A DNA stretch of 64,000 bases from Salinimicrobium sp963739625 (lineage in GTDB: Bacteria; Bacteroidota; Bacteroidia; Flavobacteriales; Flavobacteriaceae), in contig CAVUAU010000019.1 of assembly GCA_963739625.1 (NCBI GenBank), positions 75,668 through 139,667 of the forward strand, read 5' to 3'. Below are positions 8,737 to 17,355 of the stretch, in pieces. A program made the translations under genes and the position numbers. The notes under the pieces are model-generated. The model saw only the letters and a program-made list of their open reading frames with translations. It did no database searches and had not been told where the DNA came from. Positions within the stretch are counted from its first letter, which is position 1. The number at the start of each line of letters is the position of its first letter.

Positions 8737-9321
8737 ATGAGCGAAAAAGAACGTAACGAAGAAAATATATCTGAAGAGGAAAGCATCAAGGATCAGGTAG
8801 AAGAGATTCTTGAGGACGCCATCGAAGAAGCCGAAGATAACGAAGAAGCAGGAGAAAAGGCTGAGGCTACTTCAGAAAAAGAACAGCTTAAGAACGATCT
8901 TGAGAAGGAAAAAGATAAGTTCCTTAGGCTTTTTGCTGAATTTGAGAATTATAAAAGACGAACCAGTAAGGAGCGTGTAGAATTGTTCAAGACTGCCGGA
9001 CAGGACGTGATCACCTCTCTTTTGCCGGTTCTTGACGATTTTGATCGTGCTCTTAATGAGATTGGTAAAGCCAAGGATAAAAATCTACTCAAAGGAGTGG
9101 AATTGATCCATAATAAATTAAAAGAATCTCTTCGTGCCAAAGGCCTGGAGGAGGTGGAGACCAAAGAAGGAGATGCCTTTGACGCAGACCTTCATGAGGC
9201 GATTACTCAAATCCCTGCGCCGTCAGATAAATTAAAAGGCAAGATTGTTGACGTAATAGAAAAAGGCTATAAACTGGGCGACAGGATAATACGTTATCCA
9301 AAGGTAGTTACCGGCAAGTAG
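8737..9321 (+). CDS. grpE: Nucleotide exchange factor GrpE
   Basis: 194 residues from the ATG at 8737 (an in-frame ATG 30 bases upstream would add MYHGKINYRK). GrpE dimers release ADP from DnaK. The acidic N-terminal region (about residues 1-60) is followed by the long coiled coil ending in LFAEFENYKRRTSKERVELF, then the four-helix core with LLPVLDDFDRAL and the beta domain containing GYKLGDRIIRYPKVVTGK at the end. All family hallmarks are present. dnaJ starts 32 bases downstream; dnaK is not in this window. Confidence 0.95.
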   Translation: MSEKERNEENISEEESIKDQVEEILEDAIEEAEDNEEAGEKAEATSEKEQLKNDLEKEKDKFLRLFAEFENYKRRTSKERVELFKTAGQDVITSLLPVLDDFDRALNEIGKAKDKNLLKGVELIHNKLKESLRAKGLEEVETKEGDAFDADLHEAITQIPAPSDKLKGKIVDVIEKGYKLGDRIIRYPKVVTGK

Positions 9322-9353
9322 TTTGTAGCAATTAAAGAACACAACAACTCACA

Positions 9354-10481
9354 ATGAAACAGGATTATTACGAAATATTAGGAATTAGCAAGAACGCGAC
9401 CACAGCCGAGATCAAAAAGGCCTATCGTAAAAAAGCTATAGAATTTCACCCCGATAAAAATCCGGGAGATACCAAGGCAGAGGAAATGTTTAAAAAAGCA
9501 GCCGAGGCTTATGAAGTTCTAAGCAACGAAGATAAACGTGCACGATACGACCGTTTTGGACATCAGGCATTCGAGAATGGCGGCTTCGGCGGCGGTGGCG
9601 GAATGAACATGGATGATATCTTTAGCCAGTTTGGCGATATCTTTGGCGGTGCCTTTGGCGGCGGTGGAGGTTTCGGCGGCTTTGGCGGCTTTGGTGGCGG
9701 TGGAGGCCAGCGAAGAGTTAAAGGTAGTAACCTGCGAATTCGTGTTTCTCTGACTCTTGAGGAAATTGCCAATGGTGTCGATAAAAAGATCAAGGTTAAA
9801 CGTAAAGTTCAGGCTAAGGGAACAACATATAAAACCTGTCCTACCTGTAAAGGAACCGGCCAGATTACACGCGTCACCAATACCATTTTGGGAAGAATGC
9901 AAACAGCCTCTCCCTGTACTACCTGTGGTGGAAGTGGTCAAACCATTGACCAAAAACCTGCCGATGCAGATGCACATGGGCTGATAATGAAAGAAGAGAC
10001 TGTATCTATCAAGATCCCTGCAGGGGTTGTGGAAGGTATGCAGCTTAAGGTATCGGGTAAAGGTAATGACGCCCCTGGAAATGGGGTGCCCGGAGATCTC
10101 CTGGTGGCCATCGAAGAGAAAGAGCATGCGGCATTGCAGCGTGAAGGCGACAACCTGCATTATGATCTATACATCAGCTTTTCTGAAGCTACTTTAGGAA
10201 CTTCAAGAGAGATAGATACTGTCTCGGGAAAGGTAAGGATCAAGATCGACGAAGGAGTGCAGTCTGGAAAGATCCTGCGCCTGCGCGGTAAGGGAATTCC
10301 AAATATCAACGGTTACGGCAAAGGAGATTTGCTGGTACACGTGAATGTGTGGACGCCTAAGACCCTTAATCGTGAACAACGGGAATTCTTTGAAAGAATG
10401 GCTACAGATGAAAATTTCCAGCCTAAGCCGGAGAAAAATGATAAATCATTTTTTGAAAAAGTTAAAGATATGTTCAGTTAA
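9354..10481 (+). CDS. dnaJ: Chaperone DnaJ with only one zinc centre
   Basis: 375 residues. J domain 1-70 with HPD at residues 32-34, Gly/Phe-rich linker about 75-120, zinc region, then two C-terminal substrate-binding domains (SIKIPAGVVEGMQLKV onward). Usual DnaJ has four CxxCxGxG repeats. Only two are present here: CPTCKGTG at residues 162-169 and CTTCGGSG at 188-195. By position they match repeats 2 and 3 (zinc centre II), so repeats 1 and 4 (centre I) are missing without any frame break. In my memory this is shared by other Flavobacteriaceae DnaJ proteins. Co-transcribed with grpE. Confidence 0.95.
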   Translation: MKQDYYEILGISKNATTAEIKKAYRKKAIEFHPDKNPGDTKAEEMFKKAAEAYEVLSNEDKRARYDRFGHQAFENGGFGGGGGMNMDDIFSQFGDIFGGAFGGGGGFGGFGGFGGGGGQRRVKGSNLRIRVSLTLEEIANGVDKKIKVKRKVQAKGTTYKTCPTCKGTGQITRVTNTILGRMQTASPCTTCGGSGQTIDQKPADADAHGLIMKEETVSIKIPAGVVEGMQLKVSGKGNDAPGNGVPGDLLVAIEEKEHAALQREGDNLHYDLYISFSEATLGTSREIDTVSGKVRIKIDEGVQSGKILRLRGKGIPNINGYGKGDLLVHVNVWTPKTLNREQREFFERMATDENFQPKPEKNDKSFFEKVKDMFS

Positions 10482-10517
10482 TGTGAGAATGTTAATTTTT
10501 TTTACATATATTTGAGC

Positions 10518-10545
10518 ATCACTAATCTTAGTTAGTGATAATTTT
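10518..10545 (+). terminator. First of two tandem hairpins after dnaJ
   Basis: Stem ATCACTAA / TTAGTGAT with a six-base loop, then a T-rich tract. A TATATTTG -7-like box (10507-10514) lies immediately before it. Confidence 0.5.
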
Positions 10546-10567
10546 TCTTTTTCATAGCAATTTTTTT

Positions 10568-10603
10568 CCCATCCTTAAGCGATTAAGGATGGGTTTTGTT
10601 TTT
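10568..10603 (+). terminator. Strong intrinsic terminator after dnaJ
   Basis: Perfect 11-base stem CCCATCCTTAA / TTAAGGATGGG with a GCGA tetraloop, followed by TTTTGTTTTT. Confidence 0.9.
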
Positions 10604-10700
10604 AGGAGTACTTCAAATCCTGCAGCTGCAGGATTATTAAAATCTTCCTAATACCTGATGCATTAGTAGCAATTAGATATATTTACATCAAAGCTTTTTT

Positions 10701-11630
10701 ATGGATAACCTGCTGATTGCCGAAAACGTTACAAAAAAGTTTGGCGATTTTACAGCTCTAAATGATGTTTCCCTGCAAATACCCCGGGGCAGTATCTTTG
10801 GACTTCTGGGCCCTAACGGTGCCGGAAAAACCTCTTTTATTCGCATTATCAACCAGATCACTTTACCCACCGAGGGCCAGATCATCCTGGACGGGCACCC
10901 GCTGCGACCTGCAGATATTAAAAATATTGGGTACCTGCCCGAGGAAAGAGGCCTATACAAATCCATGAAAGTTGGAGAACAGGCCCTTTACCTGGCACAG
11001 TTGAAAGGACTTTCAAAAGCAGAGGCTAAAGAAAGGCTGGGCTACTGGTTTAAAAGACTCAACATTGAAGACTGGTGGGATAAAAAAATTCAGGAGCTTT
11101 CTAAAGGGATGGCTCAGAAAGTGCAATTTGTGGTCACGGTTTTGCACCGTCCCAAGTTGCTCATTTTTGATGAACCCTTTAGCGGTTTTGACCCTGTCAA
11201 TGCAAACTTGATCAAAGATGAGATCCTGCAGCTGAGGGAGGAAGGTGCCACCATCCTTTTTTCCACGCACCGCATGGAGAGCGTAGAGGAATTGTGTGAT
11301 TACATGGCACTCATTCATAAAGGCAATAAACTTCTTGACGGGCAGGTGAACGAGATTAAACGCGAGTACAAATCAAACACTTTTGAAGTGGGGCTTGAGG
11401 CGCCAGATCTTGTTGCGCTTAGAGAGGAGCTTGAAACGAAGTTCCGTATTTCAGAGACAGATTTCAAGAGCATCAACAATGACCTCAAATTGCAAATCCA
11501 GATCGATGAATCTGCTTCCCCTAATGACCTGCTGGTGTATCTTACAAGCCGGGCACGGGTGAACCATTTTGTGGAGGTGATCCCTTCAGTGAACGATATT
11601 TTCATTAAAACTGTTACCACCTATGCGTAA
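10701..11630 (+). CDS. ABC exporter ATP-binding protein (NatA-like)
   Basis: 309 residues. Walker A GPNGAGKTS near residue 38, signature LSKGMAQKVQF near 137, Walker B LLIFDEP, and an H-loop STHRMESVEEL. The C-terminal 80 residues fit the DUF4162 extension typical of NatA-like proteins. It energises the permease encoded next, whose start overlaps this gene's end by 8 bases (ATGCGTAA). The E. coli-type signature is LSGGQ, and LSKGM is the usual variant of this subfamily. The exported substrate is not predictable; NatAB exports sodium in Bacillus. Confidence 0.9.
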   Translation: MDNLLIAENVTKKFGDFTALNDVSLQIPRGSIFGLLGPNGAGKTSFIRIINQITLPTEGQIILDGHPLRPADIKNIGYLPEERGLYKSMKVGEQALYLAQLKGLSKAEAKERLGYWFKRLNIEDWWDKKIQELSKGMAQKVQFVVTVLHRPKLLIFDEPFSGFDPVNANLIKDEILQLREEGATILFSTHRMESVEELCDYMALIHKGNKLLDGQVNEIKREYKSNTFEVGLEAPDLVALREELETKFRISETDFKSINNDLKLQIQIDESASPNDLLVYLTSRARVNHFVEVIPSVNDIFIKTVTTYA

Positions 11631-12915
11631 CCTAAGGCTTATTATAAAAAGAGAATACCTTGCGAGGGTAAAGAACAAAACCTTTGTGGTAATGACTTTT
11701 TTGAGTCCCGTGATCATCGTGGGAATGATAATATTAATAGCTTATCTGGCGAACCTCAATAGTGAAGAGAAAAGAACAGTGGCCGTTTTTGATGAAAGCG
11801 AGCTGTTTTCACATGATTTTGCCAACTCTAAAGAAGTTAATTTCATTGACCTTTCAGAAGCTAATCTGGAGGTGGCAAAAAACATTGTGAAGGAGAACGG
11901 CTATTACGGCCTTTTGCATATTCCGCAGATAAACGGTGATGCAACGCCCGATGTTCAATTCTTTGCGAAAGAAGCGCCTACCTTTGGTTTCCTTACAGAA
12001 ATTGAGAAGACCATAAACGACAAGCTCACCAACATGAGGTTGCGGGACCGCGGAATCGATGTCAAGGTTATCGAAGAATCTACCGCGAATGTGGAAATTC
12101 AAATTCAGAATTTCTCGGGGGAACAGACCTCGAAGATGTCCAGCTATGTGAAGATGTTCTTTGGAGGGGCAGCCGGTTACCTGTTGATGATGTTCATTAT
12201 TATCTATGGAAACATGGTTATGCGCAGCGTGATTGAGGAAAAGACCAACCGCATCATTGAGATCATTATTTCTTCTGTCAAACCTATTCACCTGATGTTG
12301 GGCAAGATCCTGGGTACCTCATTTGCGGGCATTACCCAATTTTTTATCTGGGTGATTTTGGGTGGCATTTTGCTCACTATTCTTTCCACTATTGCAGGTA
12401 TTGACATCGCGGCGGCACATGGGGCACAGCAGGAGGCGATGCAACAAATTTCAGATAACGATCTACAACAGCTGTTGCTCGATATCGCAAGGCTTCCAAT
12501 GCTCACCTTGTTAATTAGTTTTTTGGTATATTTTATAGGAGGATATTTTTTATACAGTTCTATCTACGCTGCCATTGGTGCGGCGGTGGATAACGAAACC
12601 GATACACAGCAGTTTATGCTGCCAGTGATCCTACCCCTAATGTTAGGTATTTATGTTGGCTTTTTTGCAGTAATCGAGAATCCTCATGGCACTGTTTCAA
12701 CAGTATTTTCTATGATTCCGCTTACTTCGCCAATCGTGATGTTGATGAGGATCCCGTTTGGAGTTCCCTGGTGGGAACTTGCACTTTCCATAGGGATCCT
12801 GGTCTTATCTATCGCAGGAGTGGTGTGGCTGGCAGCCAAGATCTACAGGGTAGGTATTCTCATGTATGGCAAGAAACCGGGTTATAAAGAACTGTACAAG
12901 TGGCTTAAATATTAA
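11623..12915 (+). CDS. ABC-2 type permease (NatB-like)
   Basis: 430 residues. One N-terminal helix (about 22-45), a large extracytoplasmic domain (about 46-175), then five to six helices between about 178 and 420, including GNMVMRSVIEEKTNRIIEIIISS, the conserved coupling region of the COG1668 family. It forms the membrane half of the exporter with the preceding ATPase; the 8-base overlap indicates translational coupling. The MscS gene follows after two bases and is likely in the same operon. Confidence 0.9.
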   Translation: MRNLRLIIKREYLARVKNKTFVVMTFLSPVIIVGMIILIAYLANLNSEEKRTVAVFDESELFSHDFANSKEVNFIDLSEANLEVAKNIVKENGYYGLLHIPQINGDATPDVQFFAKEAPTFGFLTEIEKTINDKLTNMRLRDRGIDVKVIEESTANVEIQIQNFSGEQTSKMSSYVKMFFGGAAGYLLMMFIIIYGNMVMRSVIEEKTNRIIEIIISSVKPIHLMLGKILGTSFAGITQFFIWVILGGILLTILSTIAGIDIAAAHGAQQEAMQQISDNDLQQLLLDIARLPMLTLLISFLVYFIGGYFLYSSIYAAIGAAVDNETDTQQFMLPVILPLMLGIYVGFFAVIENPHGTVSTVFSMIPLTSPIVMLMRIPFGVPWWELALSIGILVLSIAGVVWLAAKIYRVGILMYGKKPGYKELYKWLKY

Positions 12916-12917
12916 GA

Positions 12918-13814
12918 ATGCAGGAACGGGGAGTAGATCAGGTGAAAGAAGTGATTCAGGAAGATATCTGGGGGAATATCCTGGATTTTCTTGATTTCAC
13001 ACTTATTCCTATCGGAAATAATGACAGGATCACAGTAGGTCTTGTACTTCTTCTCATTGTTGCCTTTTTGCTTACCAATATTCTCATGCGGGGGATAAGG
13101 ATGTTCTTTACCCGTAAACTCGCCGAGACCGATAAACTGAAGTTTTTCAGTGTTTTTAAATTTATTCGCTACGTTGTTTATGTAGTGGTGGTCATTGCGA
13201 TCTTAAATTCGGCAGGAATTGATATTACCATCCTGCTTACCGCCTCGGCAGCGCTTTTTGTGGGTTTGGGTCTTGCTTTGCAGGAGCTGTTCCAGGATAT
13301 CATTGGCGGCTTGTTCATCATCGTAGACAAATCTCTTCTTGTTGGTGATGTTGTTGAAATGGAAGGCAGGGTAGGAAGGGTAATTGATATCAAACTTAGA
13401 ACCACCCGCCTGCTCACCCGCGACGATAAGGTGATGATCATTCCCAATCACAAATTCACAGAGGATATTTTTCTCAATTTCACCCAAAACCATCGCACTA
13501 CCCGGGAATTCGTGAGAGTAGGAGTGGCCTATGGGAGCGATACCGAGCTGGTAAAAAAGCTGCTGTTGGAAAGTGTAATGGAACAGCAGGGAGTTACCAA
13601 AAAACCCGCGCCTTTTGTGCTTTTTGAAGACTTTGGAGATTCGGCATTGATCTTTTCCATTAATTTCTTTGTGACCGACAGCTTTGTAGATCCCAAGATC
13701 AAGAGTCAGGTGAGGTATATGATCGACCAGAAGTTCAGGGATAACGGGATTAGTATCCCATTTCCGCAGAGAGATGTTCATTTTTATCCCAACAAGGGAA
13801 AATCTGAAGAATAG
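12918..13814 (+). CDS. MscS family mechanosensitive channel
   Basis: 298 residues with three membrane helices (about 38-55, 75-95, 100-125), the third being the glycine/alanine-rich pore helix region (ILLTASAALFVGLGLALQELFQDIIGGLFI). The cytoplasmic beta domain follows (VGDVVEMEGRVGRVIDIKLRTTRL, then VMIIPNHKF, the classic MscS PN motif) and an alpha/beta end. It releases solutes under membrane tension. Start two bases after the NatB-like stop; the first about 28 residues are a hydrophilic extension. A CAAAAAAGCCTTTTTTG palindrome begins two bases after the stop. Confidence 0.9.
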   Translation: MQERGVDQVKEVIQEDIWGNILDFLDFTLIPIGNNDRITVGLVLLLIVAFLLTNILMRGIRMFFTRKLAETDKLKFFSVFKFIRYVVYVVVVIAILNSAGIDITILLTASAALFVGLGLALQELFQDIIGGLFIIVDKSLLVGDVVEMEGRVGRVIDIKLRTTRLLTRDDKVMIIPNHKFTEDIFLNFTQNHRTTREFVRVGVAYGSDTELVKKLLLESVMEQQGVTKKPAPFVLFEDFGDSALIFSINFFVTDSFVDPKIKSQVRYMIDQKFRDNGISIPFPQRDVHFYPNKGKSEE

Positions 13815-13815
13815 T

Positions 13816-13832
13816 CAAAAAAGCCTTTTTTG
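13816..13832. repeat. A/T-tract palindrome, CCTTTTTT variant
   Basis: CAAAAAAGCCTTTTTTG, a perfect odd palindrome, 2 bases after the MscS stop. Member of the dispersed family described in the findings. Confidence 0.6.
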
Positions 13833-13930
13833 GGAACCATTTGCTTGTTATCTTTAAAAGAAAAGAAACATTTTCTGATTTTTCAGAAAGCTTTTAGCCT
13901 TCAGGCTGAACCTTTAAAACCATTACAAGA

Positions 13931-15094
13931 ATGCCAAAGATTTTATTGATCGAAGATGAAGCAGCCATTAGAAGGGTGCTCATCAAAATACTTTCCGAAG
14001 AAAACAGTACCTATGAAGTAGAAGAGGCCGGCGACGGGCTCGAAGGAATCGAGAAAATACGGGAACAGGAGTATGATCTTATTCTCTGTGACATAAAAAT
14101 GCCTAAAATGGACGGGGTTGAAGTGCTTGAAGCAGTTAAAAAGCTGAAACCTGAGATTCCCGTTGTAATGATCTCGGGCCATGGTGATCTCGATACTGCC
14201 GTAAACACAATGCGACTTGGTGCCTTTGATTACATCTCAAAGCCACCCGATCTTAACCGACTTCTCAACACGGTAAGAAACGCTCTTGACCGTAAGGAAT
14301 TGATGGTGGAGAATACGCGCCTAAAGAAGAAGGTGGGTAAGAACCTGGAGATGATTGGGGAGTCGAAAGAGATCAGTAAGATCAAGGATATCATAGAGAA
14401 AGTCGCACCTACAGATGCACGGGTGCTCATTACCGGCGAAAACGGAACAGGAAAAGAGCTAGTTGCGCATTGGCTGCACCAAAAGAGCGATCGCTCATCG
14501 GGTCCAATGATCGAGGTGAATTGTGCTGCAATCCCTTCAGAATTGATAGAAAGTGAACTTTTTGGACATGTAAAAGGAGCTTTTACCTCGGCCAACAAGG
14601 ATAGGGCCGGGAAATTTGAGGCAGCCAACGGTGGTACAATATTCCTTGATGAGGTGGGAGACATGAGCCTCTCTGCCCAGGCGAAAGTGCTTCGGGCGCT
14701 GCAGGAGAGCAAGATTTCCCGCGTGGGAAGCGATAAAGATATTAAGGTGAATGTGCGCGTGATCGCGGCGACCAACAAAGATCTTACGAAAGAGATCGAG
14801 GAAAAGAAATTTAGAGAAGACCTCTATCACAGGTTGGCCGTGATCCTGATAAAGGTGCCGGCTCTCAATGAACGCCGGGATGATATCCCGCTACTCGTCA
14901 ATTTCTTTGCCGAAAAAGTGAGCGCAGAACAGGGAATCAATACTAAACATTTTACAGATGACGCTCTCCAACTTCTTAAAGAGTACGACTGGACAGGGAA
15001 CATTCGGGAACTGCGAAACGTGGTTGAAAGGCTCATCATCCTTGGCGGAAAAGAGGTGAGCGAAGAAGATGTGAGGCTGTTTGCCAGCAAGTAA
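13931..15094 (+). CDS. NtrC-like response regulator, receiver plus AAA+ domain, no DNA-binding domain
   Basis: 387 residues. Receiver domain 1-120 with phospho-acceptor D54 in ILCDIKMPKMDG, then the sigma-54 activator AAA+ ATPase: Walker A GENGTGKE at 169-176, GAFTSA at 216-221 where sigma-54 activators have GAFTGA, Walker B GGTIFLDEVGDM, and the R-finger region near FREDLYHRLAV. The protein ends right after the AAA+ lid (NVVERLIILGGKEVSEEDV), so the C-terminal Fis-type helix-turn-helix is absent. It may act from solution or through another activity. No histidine kinase is adjacent. Confidence 0.9.
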   Translation: MPKILLIEDEAAIRRVLIKILSEENSTYEVEEAGDGLEGIEKIREQEYDLILCDIKMPKMDGVEVLEAVKKLKPEIPVVMISGHGDLDTAVNTMRLGAFDYISKPPDLNRLLNTVRNALDRKELMVENTRLKKKVGKNLEMIGESKEISKIKDIIEKVAPTDARVLITGENGTGKELVAHWLHQKSDRSSGPMIEVNCAAIPSELIESELFGHVKGAFTSANKDRAGKFEAANGGTIFLDEVGDMSLSAQAKVLRALQESKISRVGSDKDIKVNVRVIAATNKDLTKEIEEKKFREDLYHRLAVILIKVPALNERRDDIPLLVNFFAEKVSAEQGINTKHFTDDALQLLKEYDWTGNIRELRNVVERLIILGGKEVSEEDVRLFASK

Positions 15095-15097
15095 GCT

Positions 15098-15688
15098 CTA
15101 CTCCTTCGGCGGCGGATAGTATTTTAAAAAGTACATTTTATCTCCGCTGGGGTGATCCCATTCATTGAAAAGTTCAAACCCATACCGGCGGTAAGCCAGG
15201 CTTATCCGGCGAATTCTTGTTTCTGCGTAAATTGGTAGCTGCAGCTCTTCCGCAATTTCATAAAACTGGTTTTTCATGTTATATGCAGTTTTGCTGTCGT
15301 CGCTGCCCCGGGCATCGCTTAGAATACCCCAAAACCAACAGTACAGATACTCTTCTCCATTCTGCGGTCGCTGACTTTTCACATATTTCTGCACCTTCAT
15401 CGCCTTGAGACCTTTTTTGATCCCGGTGACATTCAAAGCCAGCTTCAGGTCCTGGATGAGGTCTTTCCAAAAGTTTTTGTCTTCACTGCTCGTGCGAAAG
15501 AGAATGGCTATTCCTTTCCCGTCTTCCGAAGTGATTAGGGCATCTTTTTCAATGGCTTTTTCAACCATGTGTTTTGCCAGGTAATGAAACCGTTTTTCCC
15601 GTTTATGGTCGTCTTTGACGATCTCCATAGAAGTAGGGATCTCCTGAAGTAAAGTTGAAACGTTGTTAATGATCTGCTGCTTGTCCAA
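15098..15688 (-). CDS. GNAT-like acetyltransferase-fold protein
   Basis: About 196 residues from a TTG at 15688. This start is preferred because a -7-like TATCTTTC (read on the minus strand, 15706-15713) lies 18 bases upstream; the longer frame from 15775 would begin in a palindromic repeat. EEYLYCWFWGILSDARGSDDS resembles the acetyl-CoA-binding turn of GNAT enzymes, and LPIYAETRIRRISLAYRRYGFELFNEW resembles their C-terminal segment (ET..R...Y...GF). The classical Q/RxxGxG/A motif is not clear, so catalytic activity is uncertain. It is convergent with the regulator gene, three bases between the stops. Confidence 0.6.
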   Translation of the reverse strand: MDKQQIINNVSTLLQEIPTSMEIVKDDHKREKRFHYLAKHMVEKAIEKDALITSEDGKGIAILFRTSSEDKNFWKDLIQDLKLALNVTGIKKGLKAMKVQKYVKSQRPQNGEEYLYCWFWGILSDARGSDDSKTAYNMKNQFYEIAEELQLPIYAETRIRRISLAYRRYGFELFNEWDHPSGDKMYFLKYYPPPKE

Positions 15689-15763
15689 GGCTTTTGAATT
15701 TTGGCGAAAGATAAAAAAATAGCTGCACTCATGCGGCTTTAAGGGCGCAGAAAAAAAGCATTT

Positions 15764-15780
15764 CAAAAATGACATTTTTA
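15764..15780. repeat. A/T-tract palindrome
   Basis: CAAAAATGACATTTTTA, one base off the perfect CAAAAATGnCATTTTTG, in the divergent intergenic region before the M28 peptidase. Confidence 0.6.
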
Positions 15781-15865
15781 AGGGGTGCTTAAAATTAACT
15801 TTAAATAAGAGCTGGTTTGGCAGGGTTTTCTATTTTTGTTTGATCTCAACTAAAAGAGTTCCAAA

Positions 15866-17287
15866 ATGAGAAAATATTTTGCCCTTGTTATAATGCTGAG
15901 CTTTTCCTTCTTCGGAAGGGCCCAAAACACTGTTCAACAAACCGATTCTTTAAATCTTCGGAAGCTTTATGATATGTCGCTCCTCAACGGAAAGAGCTAT
16001 GAATGGCTGGACCATCTTTCCAACAAGATTGGAGGGCGCTTATCGGGTTCTGTGAGTGCACAACAGGCTGTGGAATATACCAAAGCCGAACTTGAAGATC
16101 TTGGACTGGACCGGGTATGGCTCCAACCGGTGATGGTACCAAAGTGGACTCGTGGAGTTAAGGAATACGCCTATGTTCAGGCTGCAGGAGCACCGTCAAC
16201 TCAGGTCAATATTTGTGCTCTTGGAGGTTCTGTAGCTACTCCGGATACCGGTCTTAGAGCACAGGTTATCGAGGTACAGGGGCTGGAAGATCTGGCTCAC
16301 TACGGGAAAGAACAAATTGAAGGCAAGATCGTGTTCTATAACCGCCCAATGCGTGCAGATCTCATTCAAACTTTTGAGGCTTATGGAGGCTGTGTTGATC
16401 AACGTTATCTTGGCGCGGTCGAAGCTGCCAAGTATGGTGCGGTTGGCGTAATCGTTCGTTCCCTTAGCCATATCATTGATGATAATCCGCATACCGGTTC
16501 TATGAGCTATGAAAATCTGCCAAACAATCAAAGGATCCCTGCTGCAGCGATAAGCACAAAAGACGCAGAGTATTTGAGCAGCATGCTAAAATTGAACAAG
16601 GATCTCTCTTTCTACTATAAAATGAACTGCAGGAACTTTGATGACGTGCAGTCCTACAACGTGATTGGAGAGATCAAAGGAAGTGAAAAGCCTCAGGAAA
16701 TTATTGTAATTGGAGGCCATCTGGATTCATGGGATCTGGGCGATGGTGCGCATGATGATGGTGCAGGGGTAGTGCAATCTATGGAGGTGTTGCGCCTTCT
16801 TAAGGAATCTGGCCTAAAACCAAAGAGAACCATTCGGGTGGTACTTTTTATGAATGAAGAAAACGGCCTGCGAGGCGGGAACAAATATGCAGAGGTTGCA
16901 AAAAAGAACGGCGAAAATCACATTTTTGCCCTGGAAAGTGACTCCGGTGGTTTTACTCCCCGCGGATTTTCTTTTGATGCTTCCCCCTCTCAATTCGCAA
17001 AAATAGAAGCATGGAAGCCTCTTTTTGAGCCCTATTTGATCCATTACTTTGAACGTGGAGGAAGTGGTGCCGATGTTGGTCCATTAAAAGGTGATAACAC
17101 TGTGCTGGCGGGATTAAGGCCAGATTCACAACGTTACTTCGACTACCACCACGCCGCTTCAGATACCTTTGATAAGATCAATAAACGAGAACTGGAATTG
17201 GGAGCTGCTACCATGGCTTCAATGGTATATCTTGTTGATAAATATGGCTTCGACAATATTCCGGCTAAAGAAGAAATTCTAAAGTAA
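15866..17287 (+). CDS. M28 family metallopeptidase, secreted
   Basis: 473 residues. Signal peptide 1-19 (LSFSFFGRAQ, cleavage near residue 19), a PA-type insert around residues 120-200, then the M28 zinc domain. Metal ligands are visible as GGHLDSWDLGDGAHDDGAG (His/Asp pair), FMNEENGLRGG (catalytic Glu, Glu ligand), ALESDSGG (Asp) and DYHHAASDTFDKI (His). This is the carboxypeptidase Q / aminopeptidase group, acting in the periplasm or outside the cell on peptides. A TATTTTTG -7-like box lies at 15831-15838. No propeptide or type IX sorting domain is visible at the C-terminus. Confidence 0.93.
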   Translation: MRKYFALVIMLSFSFFGRAQNTVQQTDSLNLRKLYDMSLLNGKSYEWLDHLSNKIGGRLSGSVSAQQAVEYTKAELEDLGLDRVWLQPVMVPKWTRGVKEYAYVQAAGAPSTQVNICALGGSVATPDTGLRAQVIEVQGLEDLAHYGKEQIEGKIVFYNRPMRADLIQTFEAYGGCVDQRYLGAVEAAKYGAVGVIVRSLSHIIDDNPHTGSMSYENLPNNQRIPAAAISTKDAEYLSSMLKLNKDLSFYYKMNCRNFDDVQSYNVIGEIKGSEKPQEIIVIGGHLDSWDLGDGAHDDGAGVVQSMEVLRLLKESGLKPKRTIRVVLFMNEENGLRGGNKYAEVAKKNGENHIFALESDSGGFTPRGFSFDASPSQFAKIEAWKPLFEPYLIHYFERGGSGADVGPLKGDNTVLAGLRPDSQRYFDYHHAASDTFDKINKRELELGAATMASMVYLVDKYGFDNIPAKEEILK

Positions 17288-17328
17288 AAGTTTGCCCGCA
17301 GAATCCTGCTGGCGGTTTCTAAACTTTA

Positions 17329-17336
17329 TATCTTTG
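17329..17336 (+). promoter_or_regulatory. -7 promoter element TATCTTTG (followed by CAG)
   Basis: Exact Bacteroidota -7 consensus, 19 bases before the GTG start of the MATE gene. It shares the downstream CAGCC seen at several promoters in this window. No clear -33 box. Confidence 0.55.
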
Positions 17337-17355
17337 CAGCCTTAAAAAACCAGGG

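Noticed and set aside
10433..10456. AAAAATGAT...ATCATTTTTT near the dnaJ 3' end as a further palindrome copy
   Set aside because: The arms are separated by extra bases and the region codes for a normal DnaJ tail; not counted.
15689..15775. N-terminal extension of the GNAT-like protein (MSFLKCFFS...)
   Set aside because: The ATG lies inside a dispersed palindrome and upstream of the probable promoter.
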